Assembly: GCF_900128475.1 (NCBI RefSeq)
Contig: NZ_LT635837.1
Coordinates: 241,867 to 305,866 of the forward strand
Direction: 5' to 3'
Source of the DNA: Mediterranea massiliensis
GTDB taxonomy: Bacteria > Bacteroidota > Bacteroidia > Bacteroidales > Bacteroidaceae
Length of the DNA: 64,000 nucleotides
Every line of letters starts with the position of its first letter. The first letter of the stretch is position 1. The translations under genes were made by a program, and so were the position numbers. The notes beneath the pieces are model-generated. The model searched no databases. It was not told the DNA's origin and saw only the letters and a program-made list of their open reading frames with translations. Shown here one piece after another: positions 44,343 through 53,447 of this stretch.

Positions 44343-45287
44343 TCAACGAACCAGAAAGTCATAGAAAGGAGTGTAGAGCCGGTCGTTCACCTCCAAATAA
44401 AGGAAATTGTTCTTGAAATCATAAAGCTGGTTGAAGCGTTGCAGGAAGTTGTTGCCCAACACTCCGTCCATCGCGTCACTGGCCTGCACCCCCACCGTCA
44501 CTGTAGAAAAGGCACCGGGTATGCGAAGCAAAGTCAGTGCATCTCCCAGTATTACCGAATCGAAGTACACATTCTGAAGTTCATCGCCGTCCTTCACCGT
44601 ACCGGCTATGCGCGAGATGGCAAATGGTTTCTGTGTGCCCAGCAGGCCGTTACGGCGGACGAAAGGTGTATTGAGATCAAACACACGGTCGGAACCGGTA
44701 TCCACCCCTACCGACACCAGATAATCCACTCCGCCGACACGCACGCCGACCGGAACGACCGGCACTCCCAGACGATAGTCCATCTTCAGCCTGACAGCCT
44801 TGTCCGATGCTGCCTTCTGCCCGTCGCCCAGTTCATACAGGAAGATGGATTTCCGCCGATAATCGATGCGGACATCGAAATTCCTCAGGTAAGACAGGCC
44901 CAGCACGCCGTCCCAGGCATCGGGCGGATAAGGAATGGCTATCAGCTTCAGGCCCGAAATGGCCCGACTACCCATCCTCACTACCTGCGAGGGCTCTGTG
45001 GAAGGAATGGTTTCCACCGAATTGGCGCTATTGTTCTCCACACTTCCCGTAAAGGAAGCCAACCCTTCGGTTCGCGGCGAATTGGAATTGAGCACCACGT
45101 CCGTCGCTCCCGTATCCAACAGGAAGCGCAGGGGGCGGTCGTCCTGCCCGTTGATATAGACTGTCACATACAGGCGGTTGTCGGCACCCAGTTCGAAAGG
45201 TATCGTGTCGACCGGAGTTACTTCTGCCCGGGCCGGGAGGACCAACAGGCAGAGAAGGCATACACTCAGAAAAGACATTTTTTTCAT
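44343..45287 (-). CDS. Two-lobed retropepsin-like aspartyl protease, secreted
   Basis: About 314 residues with a signal peptide (cut near PARA). It has two pepsin-type half sites, FLLDTGATDVVL (Asp58) and VGVDTGSDRVFDL (Asp196), each followed by a later hydrophobic-hydrophobic-Gly element (DGVLGLSYL and DGVLGNNFL). So one chain holds both lobes, whereas many bacterial retropepsin-like proteins have one and dimerise. The start at 45287 is used; an ATG at 45308 arises from a 21-bp tandem duplication. It lies downstream of an outer-membrane receptor gene in the same direction. The substrate is unknown. Confidence 0.85.
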   Translation of the reverse strand: MKKMSFLSVCLLCLLVLPARAEVTPVDTIPFELGADNRLYVTVYINGQDDRPLRFLLDTGATDVVLNSNSPRTEGLASFTGSVENNSANSVETIPSTEPSQVVRMGSRAISGLKLIAIPYPPDAWDGVLGLSYLRNFDVRIDYRRKSIFLYELGDGQKAASDKAVRLKMDYRLGVPVVPVGVRVGGVDYLVSVGVDTGSDRVFDLNTPFVRRNGLLGTQKPFAISRIAGTVKDGDELQNVYFDSVILGDALTLLRIPGAFSTVTVGVQASDAMDGVLGNNFLQRFNQLYDFKNNFLYLEVNDRLYTPFYDFLVR

Positions 45288-45322
45288 ATTCTCATTCTTT
45301 TTTTTCATATTCTCATTCTTTT
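45281..45322. repeat. 21-bp tandem duplication over the start of the protease gene
   Basis: Bases 45281-45301 and 45302-45322 are identical. The unit contains an ATG and an AG-rich upstream stretch, so both a start codon and a possible ribosome site are doubled. Being 21 bp it keeps the frame and adds exactly seven residues if the outer ATG is used. Confidence 0.85.
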
Positions 45323-45350
45323 TCTTTCAAAAGTTCGGTCCGGCAAAGAT

Positions 45351-47495
45351 TTATTTGAACCGCGACGTATCCACCTCTTCCCGTTTTTTCTCCTTGTATC
45401 CTCCGAACTTCCAGGTGAAGGAAAGGCCGACGCTGCGGAAGCTGGAATACTCGTTCGTCACCCATTGGCGCTCGTAGCGTATCTGCGGACAGGGCATCGA
45501 AGTCTGGAGGATGTCGCGACACCAAGCGGTGAGCACGGCATTACCGCCGAGGAAGGTATAGCGCAGCGTGGCCGAAAGGTCGCCGCAGGTGGGGATGTCA
45601 TAAATACCCTGGATGGCCCTCCCCTGCAATCGTCCGTCAATGGTCAGCCGGATGTCGGGCTTGCGGCTCAGGGTGAAGGTGTTGTTCAGCACGGCGATGC
45701 CCAGCAGACGATGGCGGTCGAAGGGAAGGTCATAGAAGTCGCTGTCCTTCTGACGCATCCACAGGCCGATGAGGGTGAGGCGCGAGTCGAGCCACCGCCC
45801 TGCCTTGAAGGGTATGGAGGCCTGCAGGCCCGCCTGTTGTTCGAAGTCGAAGTTCAGGTACTTGTACAGCTCCAGCAGCTCGTCGGGCGACTGGTAGAGC
45901 GTCTGCACGGCGCGGTCCTTGGTATGGTTGAACCAGGCACGGAAGACGTACTTCGATTTCAGGATATAGGTCAACGAAGTGGAATAGTCGATGGCCGGCT
46001 TCAGCAAAGGATTGCCGTGTATCTCGCTGTAGCCGCCGCCCAGATAGGAGATGACATCCTGCACGGCCCAATAGCCGGGATAGCTCTTGTCACTGCTGAA
46101 ATTGAGCTGGAGGATGTGCCCGTCGGCCGGCAGGTAGGTCAGGTTGAGCACAGGATAGACGTCCCACTCGTCCCACACGGGCGTCTTGTAGCGCTCCACG
46201 GCCAGCGAGAAGTCCGTCATCAGCTTCTGCCCGAACGACTTGCTGAAGCCTGCATACAGGTTGAGCGTCTGCTCGCGGCGGCGCGACCGGACGTCGTCCG
46301 GCAACCCGGATTCTTCATTCTTCGTTTTCAATTCTTCATGCTCATACGTCTGGTACGAATGGTCCACACTCGTGGTATAGATAGCCCCGTAATTCAGCCC
46401 CCAGCCGTTCTTCAGCTGATGTTCCTGCGCGAGGAAGAACTTCCAGGCGTTGATGCGCTGCCCGTCTTCGGTATAGAAGTCGAGGACATCATCGCCCATG
46501 CGGCTGTGCAGCAGCTGGTCGCCCGGAGCGTTGTACCACGTGAACTCCGCGCCCGCATTCAGTCCAAAAGGTGCCTGATAATCCAGACGGCCGTTGTGCA
46601 GCCACGAGGTCTGGCCACTCACGCTTTCGGCCGTCTGCGTACCCGTAGAGTTCTGTCGGGTGTGACTGGTGGCATAGGCACCGTTGTAGACGAAGCTCAG
46701 CGAATGGTTCTCGGCCAGCGTGTAGTCCGTGCCCAGGCGGAAGCTGTGAGTATGGCTGCGGCCGCGCATCTCCTCGTGGTTGTCGATGAGATGCGTCGAG
46801 CCATCGGCCTGCTGCCAGTGGCGGGCTTCCTTGTCGGTGGTGCTGAAGCTTTCGCCATGAGTGTGAGAGTAAAGAAAGTCGGCCGAGAATTTCCGACCGT
46901 TATATAATAAGGAAGCACGCTCCTCGAACGAAGCCTCGTGCTCCTGGTTGTATTTTCCATAGAGTTCGCCCTGCACCACGCCCGGGTCGCCGATGCGGTG
47001 GCGCAGGCGGACGTTGATCATCGCCCCGCGCACCTGGTAGCGGGCGGGTGCGTTGTACATCACTTCGACGCGCTCGATGCGGTCGGCAGGCAGCGACTTC
47101 AGCAGGGCATAGAGCTGAGCGCTGCTCATGTTGGTCACCTTGCCGTCCAATACCACCGTCACCCCCTGCATGCCCAGCGTCAGCGCGCCGTCCTGCTCCA
47201 CCACGCCGGGCAATTCCTTCAGGGCTTCGTAGACATTGTCCACGGGACGGTCCTTGATCATCCGCGGCAGGTCGTATTCCAGCTTGCCCGCCGATGCCTT
47301 GACGACGGGGCGTTCGCCCACCACCATCACTTCGGGCAGATGGCGGTAGAGGCTGTCCATACGGGCATCGCCCGTAACAAGACTGTCAGCCGACAACGTC
47401 CGTTGATTTTCTTTCTCCAAATTCTCCTGTGCGGCAAGCGGCAGAGTCCCAAAGAGGCAGCCTGCCCATATCCATACATTCCAATTCATGTTCAT
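45351..47495 (-). CDS. TonB-receptor-like outer-membrane protein
   Basis: A 714-residue outer-membrane barrel with a signal peptide (cut near LAAQ), a plug domain (MVVGERPVVKASAGKLEYDL, then TVVLDGKVTNMSSAQL and RIERVEVMYNAPARYQVRGA) and a barrel ending SVGLSFTWKFGGYKEK with a short basic tail. Unlike the gene at 21.9 kb it lacks the carboxypeptidase-regulatory-like domain before the plug. The ligand is unknown. The protease gene follows 43 bp after the stop, so the two may be expressed together. Confidence 0.85.
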   Translation of the reverse strand: MNMNWNVWIWAGCLFGTLPLAAQENLEKENQRTLSADSLVTGDARMDSLYRHLPEVMVVGERPVVKASAGKLEYDLPRMIKDRPVDNVYEALKELPGVVEQDGALTLGMQGVTVVLDGKVTNMSSAQLYALLKSLPADRIERVEVMYNAPARYQVRGAMINVRLRHRIGDPGVVQGELYGKYNQEHEASFEERASLLYNGRKFSADFLYSHTHGESFSTTDKEARHWQQADGSTHLIDNHEEMRGRSHTHSFRLGTDYTLAENHSLSFVYNGAYATSHTRQNSTGTQTAESVSGQTSWLHNGRLDYQAPFGLNAGAEFTWYNAPGDQLLHSRMGDDVLDFYTEDGQRINAWKFFLAQEHQLKNGWGLNYGAIYTTSVDHSYQTYEHEELKTKNEESGLPDDVRSRRREQTLNLYAGFSKSFGQKLMTDFSLAVERYKTPVWDEWDVYPVLNLTYLPADGHILQLNFSSDKSYPGYWAVQDVISYLGGGYSEIHGNPLLKPAIDYSTSLTYILKSKYVFRAWFNHTKDRAVQTLYQSPDELLELYKYLNFDFEQQAGLQASIPFKAGRWLDSRLTLIGLWMRQKDSDFYDLPFDRHRLLGIAVLNNTFTLSRKPDIRLTIDGRLQGRAIQGIYDIPTCGDLSATLRYTFLGGNAVLTAWCRDILQTSMPCPQIRYERQWVTNEYSSFRSVGLSFTWKFGGYKEKKREEVDTSRFK

Positions 47496-47592
47496 AAACT
47501 CTTTCTGATTGCTGCCACAAAGGTAAGCAGATACAAAATATGCCCGCGTTACCGCAGGCTTACGAAGTCTTATCGAGTGTTATCGGACGGGA

Positions 47593-48264
47593 TTATTCTG
47601 TCTTTCCATCCTCCGCAATCTCCTTCAAATGTTGCTCTATCTTCTGGAAGAACTGCGACAGATGGGAGCCGTCGACAAAGGCGTGGTTCACATAAATGGA
47701 CAGGGGCATCACCAGACGGCCTTCGAGGGTGACGGCCTTGCCGGCGGTCATCAGCGGATAGTTGCAGGCATTGCCCGCCTCGGCCAACGTGTAGGTGATG
47801 GAGGTGAAGTACATGCCGGGCACGGCGCTCAGGTGCACCACGTCGTAGTCGCCTTGCGCCATCAGGGTCTTCTCGGCGCCATAGGGGTCGCCGTCGGGCG
47901 GAATGTTCTCAATAAGGCGGTGGGCTTCGGCGTAGAAGGTGTCGAAGTCTTCGTGATAAGGAATGCGCAGGGTAAAGAACGTGCGGCCGGGCACAGCGAT
48001 AGGCGTGATGATGTCCACCCGGTCGTGAAAGACTACCTGTCCCTGCTTGTCGACGCGGTAGCGCAGCTCGTCCACCTCGTTAGCGGCACGCACCACGGCG
48101 TAGAGGTAATGGAGAAAGAAGGAACGGCCCCGACGACGGGCAGCCTCGCGGGCCTCGGTACAGTCGATTTCGGTAGTCACGGCATACCACGAACTGACAA
48201 AGCTCTGGAAGAAACGGTAGTTGTCGCGGCGAACCCAAGTGTCCACATCAATAATATGTTTCAT
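47593..48264 (-). CDS. Type A chloramphenicol-acetyltransferase-like protein
   Basis: A 223-residue CAT-fold acetyltransferase, about the length of CatA. The catalytic region reads [17 protein letters not shown]: the catalytic His and the DG are kept, but the first His of the usual HH pair is Asn. Other conserved segments are [16 protein letters not shown] at the start and [13 protein letters not shown] in the middle. Relatives in Bacteroides are often annotated this way without proven resistance. The ATG at 48264 is preferred, with a TACTTTTG box at 48290-48297. An IS element sits about 96 bp upstream of the start. Confidence 0.85.
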   Translation of the reverse strand: MKHIIDVDTWVRRDNYRFFQSFVSSWYAVTTEIDCTEAREAARRRGRSFFLHYLYAVVRAANEVDELRYRVDKQGQVVFHDRVDIITPIAVPGRTFFTLRIPYHEDFDTFYAEAHRLIENIPPDGDPYGAEKTLMAQGDYDVVHLSAVPGMYFTSITYTLAEAGNACNYPLMTAGKAVTLEGRLVMPLSIYVNHAFVDGSHLSQFFQKIEQHLKEIAEDGKTE

Positions 48265-48289
48265 ACGTTCAGCGATTATGTTTTTGTGG

Positions 48290-48297
48290 CAAAAGTA
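48290..48297 (-). promoter_or_regulatory. Probable -7 box of the CAT-like gene
   Basis: TACTTTTG on the minus strand, 25 bp before the ATG. A TTTG is found 24 bp further up (48325-48322), longer spacing than usual. The IS element begins 35 bp beyond that. Confidence 0.45.
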
Positions 48298-48360
48298 ATA
48301 CATGCAGCCGAATAAACGAAACAAAGCGGCTGCAGACAGTATAAAAAGAAGTGTTATTTA

Positions 48361-49392
48361 ACGTGAGTTCGAAATAAAAATAAATATATTTCAGTGATAA
48401 TTAGAAACATAGCGATAAAAGTATTAAATTTATAGTGCTGAATTATAAGATTTAAACGATTACCACTATGTTTCCAGAGTCTAAAGTTACAGAGATTTAT
48501 TGTATGGCCGATGATTTTTGCAAGGAATTTACATTGCAACAGGAAAAATATATGATTGAGGATAAGAAAACCAGGCATCGTAACAAGCCTAACCGTATGA
48601 ATGATGCTGAGATTATGGTTATTCTAATCCTGTTTCACTCCGGTGGTTTTCGCTGTTTCAAGCATTACTACAAGGAATATGTCTGTAAACATCTGAAACA
48701 CCTTTTTCCGCGTCAGGTTTCTTATAACCGTTTTGTGGAACTGGAGAAGGAAGTGCTGCTTCCTATGACCATCTTCATCAAGAAAGTCCTGCTGGGAACC
48801 TGTACCGGCATCAGTTTTGTCGACTCCACTCCTTTACGTGTCTGCCGTAACCAAAGAATCCTTATTCATAAGACATTTGAAGGACTTGCCGAGCGTGGAA
48901 AATGTTCTATGGGATGGTTCTTCGGATTCAAACTACATCTGATAATCAATGACAAAGGGGAAATCCTCAATTTTATGTTTACTCCTGGAAACGTGGATGA
49001 CCGGGATCCTTTGAAGCAGGGTAAGTTTCTGGAAAACATCAAAGGAAAACTATGTGCTGACAAGGGATATATTGGCCAGGCTCTCTTCGAGAACCTTTTC
49101 CTTAATGGCATTCAGCTTGTCACTAAAGTTAAAAACAATATGAAGAACTCGCTGATGAGCATTGCCGACAAGATCCTGCTCAGAAAAAGGGCCTTGATTG
49201 AAACGGTCAATGACGAGCTGAAGAACATTGCACAGATAGAACATTCCAGACATCGTTCGTTCAATAACTTTATAGCCAACTCTTTGTCGGCTATAGCAGC
49301 ATATTGTTTTTTTGAAAAAAAGCCCGCCATTGATGTAAACTTTGTCAATGACGGACAACTGGCTATTTTCTAATTTTATATCGAACTCACGT
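48361..49392 (+). mobile_element. Complete IS982-family insertion sequence
   Basis: A 1032-bp element carrying one transposase gene. Ends are inverted repeats beginning ACGTGAGTTCGA and closing TCGAACTCACGT. It is flanked by a 6-bp direct repeat TATTTA (48355-48360 and 49393-49398), the expected target duplication. Base composition is AT-richer than the neighbours. It lies between the divergent CAT-like gene and a sensor kinase gene without cutting a visible gene. The intact ends, intact gene and perfect duplication suggest recent insertion. Confidence 0.93.
48468..49373 (+). CDS. IS982 family transposase
   Basis: A 301-residue DDE transposase that appears intact. Acidic catalytic residues fit FVDSTPLRVC (Asp), LCADKGYIGQ (Asp) and ALIETVNDELK (Glu). 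The N-terminal part, with ESKVTEIYCMADDFCKEF and AEIMVILILFHSGGFRCFKH, is typical of IS982 members. Codon use is AT-rich compared with flanking genes. The stop lies 19 bp inside the right end of the element. Confidence 0.95.
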   Translation: MFPESKVTEIYCMADDFCKEFTLQQEKYMIEDKKTRHRNKPNRMNDAEIMVILILFHSGGFRCFKHYYKEYVCKHLKHLFPRQVSYNRFVELEKEVLLPMTIFIKKVLLGTCTGISFVDSTPLRVCRNQRILIHKTFEGLAERGKCSMGWFFGFKLHLIINDKGEILNFMFTPGNVDDRDPLKQGKFLENIKGKLCADKGYIGQALFENLFLNGIQLVTKVKNNMKNSLMSIADKILLRKRALIETVNDELKNIAQIEHSRHRSFNNFIANSLSAIAAYCFFEKKPAIDVNFVNDGQLAIF

Positions 49393-49447
49393 TATTTAGT
49401 CTTACCATATACGCAGGGATAAAAATTAACGCTGTATCTTTATCGCC

Positions 49448-50968
49448 ATGAAACTGCCCTCGAAATACATCGCCCTGCTCGTCGTGCTCTCGCTGGCGGG
49501 CATCTTCGCCTATCAGGCCTACTGGCTGACGGGCCTCTATCGAACTATGCGCACCGACTTGGAGCGCAACATCACGGAGGCCATGCGCATCAGCGACTAC
49601 AACGAGATGCTAGTACGCATCGAACGCTTGCAGGAAAGGAACAGAGAGCATGGCGAAGTTTCCATCTCCACTGGATTTGATGAGCAGGGCAAACAGTTCG
49701 TGCGGAGCAGCACCGTGCTGCATCAAGTATCTGACACTGTGATAGAGGGATTCACCGCCCGGAACGATACGCTACAGCGGATAGAGACGGATACCGTATG
49801 CCCCAGTGCCATGCTTCATGCAAAGGAGGGATTTGATATGCTGCTGCGTAACCAGCGTACCATGACCGGGATGGCCATCTATCTGCAACGCGGACTACAC
49901 TCAGGGCTAGACATATTGACAAGTCCTGATTTCAATGTTTACGACAGCCTGCTCAACGACCGCCTCAGGGAAATGAACATCCCCATTCGCTACCGCCTGC
50001 AATACCTCTACTCGGGCTACGACATCCAAGACTGCTGGCTCTACACCGACACCCTTGCCACGGGCGGTACACCCGGCTACGTCCCCGGCCCCGATGCTGT
50101 CAGCTACCAATACGCCTTCTCCTCCTCGGAACACGATGTCTACCGGCTCACCACCGAACCGTTGGGCGGCCTCGTCCTGCGGCAGATGGCAGGCATCCTC
50201 ACCACCTCGCTGGTCATCCTCCTCATCCTCGGCTTCTCCTTCTGGTACCTCATCCGCACCATCCTGCGGCAGAAGACGCTGGAGGAGATGAAGAGCGACT
50301 TCACCAACAACATTACCCACGAACTGAAGACACCTATCGCCGTGGCCTATGCCGCCACCGATGCCCTGCTCAACTTCCATCAGGCCGACGACCCCAGCAA
50401 GCGCGAACGCTACCTGCGTATCTGCCAGGAGCAGCTCGGCCGCCTCGGCGGACTGGTGGAGCAGATACTCTCCATGTCGATGGAGCGACGCAAGACCTTC
50501 CGCCTCCACCTTGAAGAGGTGTGGCTGACCGACCTCCTGCCATCGCTCGTCGAGCTGCACAAACTGAAAGCCGACAAACCTGTTCACGTCGCCCTCGACA
50601 TTGTCCCCGAAGACCTGACCGTCACTGCCGACCGCACACACCTGGCCAACATCGTGAGCAACCTGCTGGACAACGCCGTGAAGTATTCGCGCGACAGGGC
50701 CGACATCACCGTCCGCTGCCGCCGTACCGAAGCCGACGGCCGGACACGGACGGAAATCACCGTCACCGACCACGGCATCGGCATCGCCCGCGACCGCCTG
50801 CCTCATGTGTTCGACAAGTTCTACCGCGTGCCCACCGGCAACCTGCACGAAGTGAAAGGCTACGGCCTCGGCCTCTTCTACGTCAAGACGATGGTAGAGA
50901 AGCATGGCGGCTCGGTGGAGGTGAAGAGTGAACCGGGAAAGGGAAGTGAGTTTATGATAAGAATTTAA
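49448..50968 (+). CDS. Membrane sensor histidine kinase
   Basis: A 506-residue kinase. A helix at about 7-27 and another at about 254-274 enclose a periplasmic sensor of some 220 residues with no recognised fold. The cytoplasmic part has the H-box NNITHELKTPIAV, the N-box IVSNLLDNAVKYS, DHGIGIARDRL and GYGLGLFYVK, the HPK class that works with OmpR regulators. Its regulator follows 4 bp on. The IS element ends 55 bp upstream of the ATG, so the natural promoter may have been altered. A TATCTTTA box at 49435-49442 is too close to the start to be a normal promoter. Confidence 0.94.
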   Translation: MKLPSKYIALLVVLSLAGIFAYQAYWLTGLYRTMRTDLERNITEAMRISDYNEMLVRIERLQERNREHGEVSISTGFDEQGKQFVRSSTVLHQVSDTVIEGFTARNDTLQRIETDTVCPSAMLHAKEGFDMLLRNQRTMTGMAIYLQRGLHSGLDILTSPDFNVYDSLLNDRLREMNIPIRYRLQYLYSGYDIQDCWLYTDTLATGGTPGYVPGPDAVSYQYAFSSSEHDVYRLTTEPLGGLVLRQMAGILTTSLVILLILGFSFWYLIRTILRQKTLEEMKSDFTNNITHELKTPIAVAYAATDALLNFHQADDPSKRERYLRICQEQLGRLGGLVEQILSMSMERRKTFRLHLEEVWLTDLLPSLVELHKLKADKPVHVALDIVPEDLTVTADRTHLANIVSNLLDNAVKYSRDRADITVRCRRTEADGRTRTEITVTDHGIGIARDRLPHVFDKFYRVPTGNLHEVKGYGLGLFYVKTMVEKHGGSVEVKSEPGKGSEFMIRI

Positions 50969-50972
50969 TCGA

Positions 50973-51668
50973 ATGGAAAAGATAAAAGTACTGCTAGTCG
51001 AGGATGAACAGACCCTCGCCATGATTATCAAGGATACCCTCGAAGGCCAGGGCTTCCTCATCCACACTGCCGCCGACGGTGAAGAAGGGCTGCGCCTGTT
51101 CTTCGACCTGCGCCCCGACGTGCTGGTGGCCGACGTCATGATGCCCCACATGGACGGTTTCGAGATGGTGCGCCGCATCCGCCAGACCGACCGCCGCACA
51201 CCCGTCCTCTTCCTCACGGCCCGCTCGGCGGTGAACGACGTGGTCGAAGGTTTCGAACTGGGTGCCAACGACTACCTGAAGAAGCCTTTCGGCATGCAGG
51301 AACTCATCGTGCGCATCAAGGCACTCATGGGCCGCGCCTGCACCTACACCCCGCCTGCCGAAAGCGAACAAATCCTTTACGAAATAGGCCGTTACCAACT
51401 CGACACGCGCCGCCAACTGCTGCTGCACGAAGGCACGGAGCAAGAGCTTTCGCACCGCGAAGCCGGAATCCTGCGCCTCCTCTGCCAGAACCGCAACTGC
51501 GTGGTGAACATGCGCGACATCCTGCTCGACCTGTGGGGCGACGATTCCTTCTTCAACCAACGCAGCCTGCACGTCTTCATCACCAAGCTCCGCCACAAGC
51601 TGGCCAAGGACGACCACATCCGCATCATCAATGTGCGGGGCATCGGATACAAACTGATTACCGAATGA
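50973..51668 (+). CDS. OmpR-family response regulator
   Basis: A 231-residue regulator with a receiver (acidic pair EDE near residue 10, phosphoacceptor in VLVADVMMPHMDGFEMV, Lys in YLKKPFGMQEL) and a winged-helix DNA-binding domain (LSHREAGILRLLCQNRNCVV, then RSLHVFITKLRHKL and IRIINVRGIGYKLI). It pairs with the kinase 4 bp upstream. It does not resemble RprY closely enough to use that name. Confidence 0.95.
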   Translation: MEKIKVLLVEDEQTLAMIIKDTLEGQGFLIHTAADGEEGLRLFFDLRPDVLVADVMMPHMDGFEMVRRIRQTDRRTPVLFLTARSAVNDVVEGFELGANDYLKKPFGMQELIVRIKALMGRACTYTPPAESEQILYEIGRYQLDTRRQLLLHEGTEQELSHREAGILRLLCQNRNCVVNMRDILLDLWGDDSFFNQRSLHVFITKLRHKLAKDDHIRIINVRGIGYKLITE

Positions 51669-51744
51669 CTGCCAACTACCTCATGCAATCTTGAAAAACC
51701 GATAAATTGTCTTAAGACGGAGTGAAGGGTGTCAGGAAAAACCG

Positions 51745-51752
51745 TATCTTTG
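51745..51752 (+). promoter_or_regulatory. Probable -7 box before the DUF4858-like gene
   Basis: TATCTTTG, 24 bp before the ATG at 51777. It argues for that start over the open-frame start at 51729. No clear TTTG upstream. Confidence 0.45.
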
Positions 51753-51776
51753 ATGCTGACAACAATGCATAGAGAC

Positions 51777-52376
51777 ATGAAACGATTCTTGATTCTTTTT
51801 TCACTCCTTGCCATATACTGCGGCATCGCCTTTGCACAGACCGAAACGGCTGCCGATACCCTGCGCCAGACGGCGGGCGACATTCCTCCGACAGGAGAAC
51901 AGTTGCTTCCCGACGGCGTGAAAAGCTACGACGGCTTCCTGATAGACATGAACAGTCTGGTAAAAATGCCAACGCCGGACATGGGAAAGTCCTACAGGAT
52001 CATTGTCCCCGACGCCAGCAAGGATTACAACTGGATATTCCGCCTGAACCCCGACGTCACCTATTCCTCGGGACTGAGCAACATGTTCTCCCTGTCGGGT
52101 TCGCCCTACTTCAGCAGCAATCCTTTCGGCATTATGGGCTTCGGCTTCGGCAACACGACGGACAACCTGCAGATGGGCAGCTTCCGCCTGAAGAACGGCT
52201 GGCGGCTGAACACTTACGGCGAATACGACAAGGACGGCTGGCGGGTACCCAATCCTTCAGCCCTACCCTGGCAGAAAAACAACTTCAAGGGTGCCTTCGA
52301 ACTGAAGTCGCAGGACGGTTCGTTCGGCATCCGCATCGAGGTGCAGAAGGGACGTGAAAATCCATTCTTCTATTAA
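51777..52376 (+). CDS. Secreted protein of the DUF4858 type
   Basis: A 199-residue protein with a signal peptide (MKRFLILFSLLAIYCGIAFA). The mature part is rich in Gly, Asn, Phe and Tyr with strand-like repeats (GSPYFSSNPFGIMGFGFGN, then MGSFRLKNGWRLNTYGEYD) and ends in an aromatic tail. It fits the Bacteroidetes family DUF4858 as I remember it; the function is unknown. It lies 108 bp after the two-component genes and 13 bp before the reductase gene. Confidence 0.75.
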   Translation: MKRFLILFSLLAIYCGIAFAQTETAADTLRQTAGDIPPTGEQLLPDGVKSYDGFLIDMNSLVKMPTPDMGKSYRIIVPDASKDYNWIFRLNPDVTYSSGLSNMFSLSGSPYFSSNPFGIMGFGFGNTTDNLQMGSFRLKNGWRLNTYGEYDKDGWRVPNPSALPWQKNNFKGAFELKSQDGSFGIRIEVQKGRENPFFY

Positions 52377-52389
52377 AATCCCGAACATC

Positions 52390-53289
52390 ATGCAACAGAA
52401 GATACTGATTGTAGGAGCCAACGGATTTACAGGCCGACGCATCCTCGACACATTGGCGGGCAAGACGGAATACGAGGTGACCGGCTGCTCGCTGCACGCA
52501 GACATTCACCCGCACGCAGACTGCAACTACCGCTTTGTGGAAGCCGATATCCGCGACGATGCAGCTGTACACCATCTGTTCGACGAACTGTGGCCCAACG
52601 TTGTCATCAACACCTCCGCCCTCTCCTCGCCCGACTATTGCGAAAACCACCGCGAAGAAACAGACACAACCAACATCCATGCTGCCGCCCGTCTGGCCAG
52701 GAATTGCGAACGCCTCGGCAGCCGACTCATCCACCTGTCTACAGACTTCGTATTCGACGGAGACAGTAACCGTCTCTACACCGAAGAAGACACACCTGCC
52801 CCCGTAAACTATTATGGCCGGAGCAAATGGGAAAGCGAACGCCAAGTGGCACGTCTGTGCAGCAACTATGCCGTGGCACGCATCGTGGTGGTCTACGGCC
52901 AACCCTTGCCTGGCCAGCACGGCAACATCGTGCGCCTCGTAGCCGACCGCCTGCGCAACGGACAACCTATCCGCGTAATGAACGACCAATGGCGTACGCC
53001 GACCTTCGTGGATGACGTTGCACAAGGCATCGGACTGCTCATCGACCACCCCTCCAACGGACTCTTCCACATCTGCGGCCCCGAATGCCTGACCATTGCC
53101 GACATCGCCTACCGCGTGGCCGATGTGCTGCAGCTGGATGCCTCGCTGATACAGCCCGTCAGTACCGCCGAGATGCAGGAAGCCACACCCCGACCCCGTT
53201 TCAGCGGCCTGAGCATTGACAAGGCCCGCCAACAGCTGGGATACCGTCCGCATTCGCTGGAAGAAGGTATTCGGGCGATGTTTAGCTGA
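52390..53289 (+). CDS. RmlD-like NAD(P)-dependent reductase (extended SDR)
   Basis: A 299-residue short-chain dehydrogenase-like protein. The Rossmann motif GANGFTGRR is at the N terminus, NTSALSSPDYCENH and LSTDFVFDG follow, and the catalytic YxxxK is YYGRSK. This is the pattern of dTDP-4-dehydrorhamnose reductase. No other rhamnose genes are near, so the true substrate is open. The ATG at 52390 begins MQQKILIVGANG. Confidence 0.87.
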   Translation: MQQKILIVGANGFTGRRILDTLAGKTEYEVTGCSLHADIHPHADCNYRFVEADIRDDAAVHHLFDELWPNVVINTSALSSPDYCENHREETDTTNIHAAARLARNCERLGSRLIHLSTDFVFDGDSNRLYTEEDTPAPVNYYGRSKWESERQVARLCSNYAVARIVVVYGQPLPGQHGNIVRLVADRLRNGQPIRVMNDQWRTPTFVDDVAQGIGLLIDHPSNGLFHICGPECLTIADIAYRVADVLQLDASLIQPVSTAEMQEATPRPRFSGLSIDKARQQLGYRPHSLEEGIRAMFS

Positions 53290-53385
53290 AAACACTAATT
53301 TTGCTTTTATAGGTCACTCTGTTTGCTTATCTTTTCAGAACATAGGCTGCACCTCGGAAGAAAAAACTGAAAACTACGTTTTCGT

Positions 53386-53416
53386 TTTGTTCTTCACTCG
53401 GTTTGCACTATCTTTG
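53386..53416 (+). promoter_or_regulatory. Promoter of the biotin operon
   Basis: TTTG (53386-53389), exactly 19 bp, TATCTTTG (53409-53416): a perfect Bacteroidetes promoter. A start near 53423 leaves a leader of about 25 nt containing AGGAG, 10 nt before a GTG at 53448. Confidence 0.8.
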
Positions 53417-53447
53417 CCATTCGAAAATTAACAGGAGACTGACCCTC

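Noticed and set aside
49435..49442. TATCTTTA as promoter of the kinase at 49448
   Set aside because: It would place the transcript start at or after the ATG, so it is too close to be a normal promoter.
49448..51668. Naming the two-component pair rprXY
   Set aside because: The receiver and periplasmic sensor do not resemble RprY and RprX closely enough from memory; no symbol was given.
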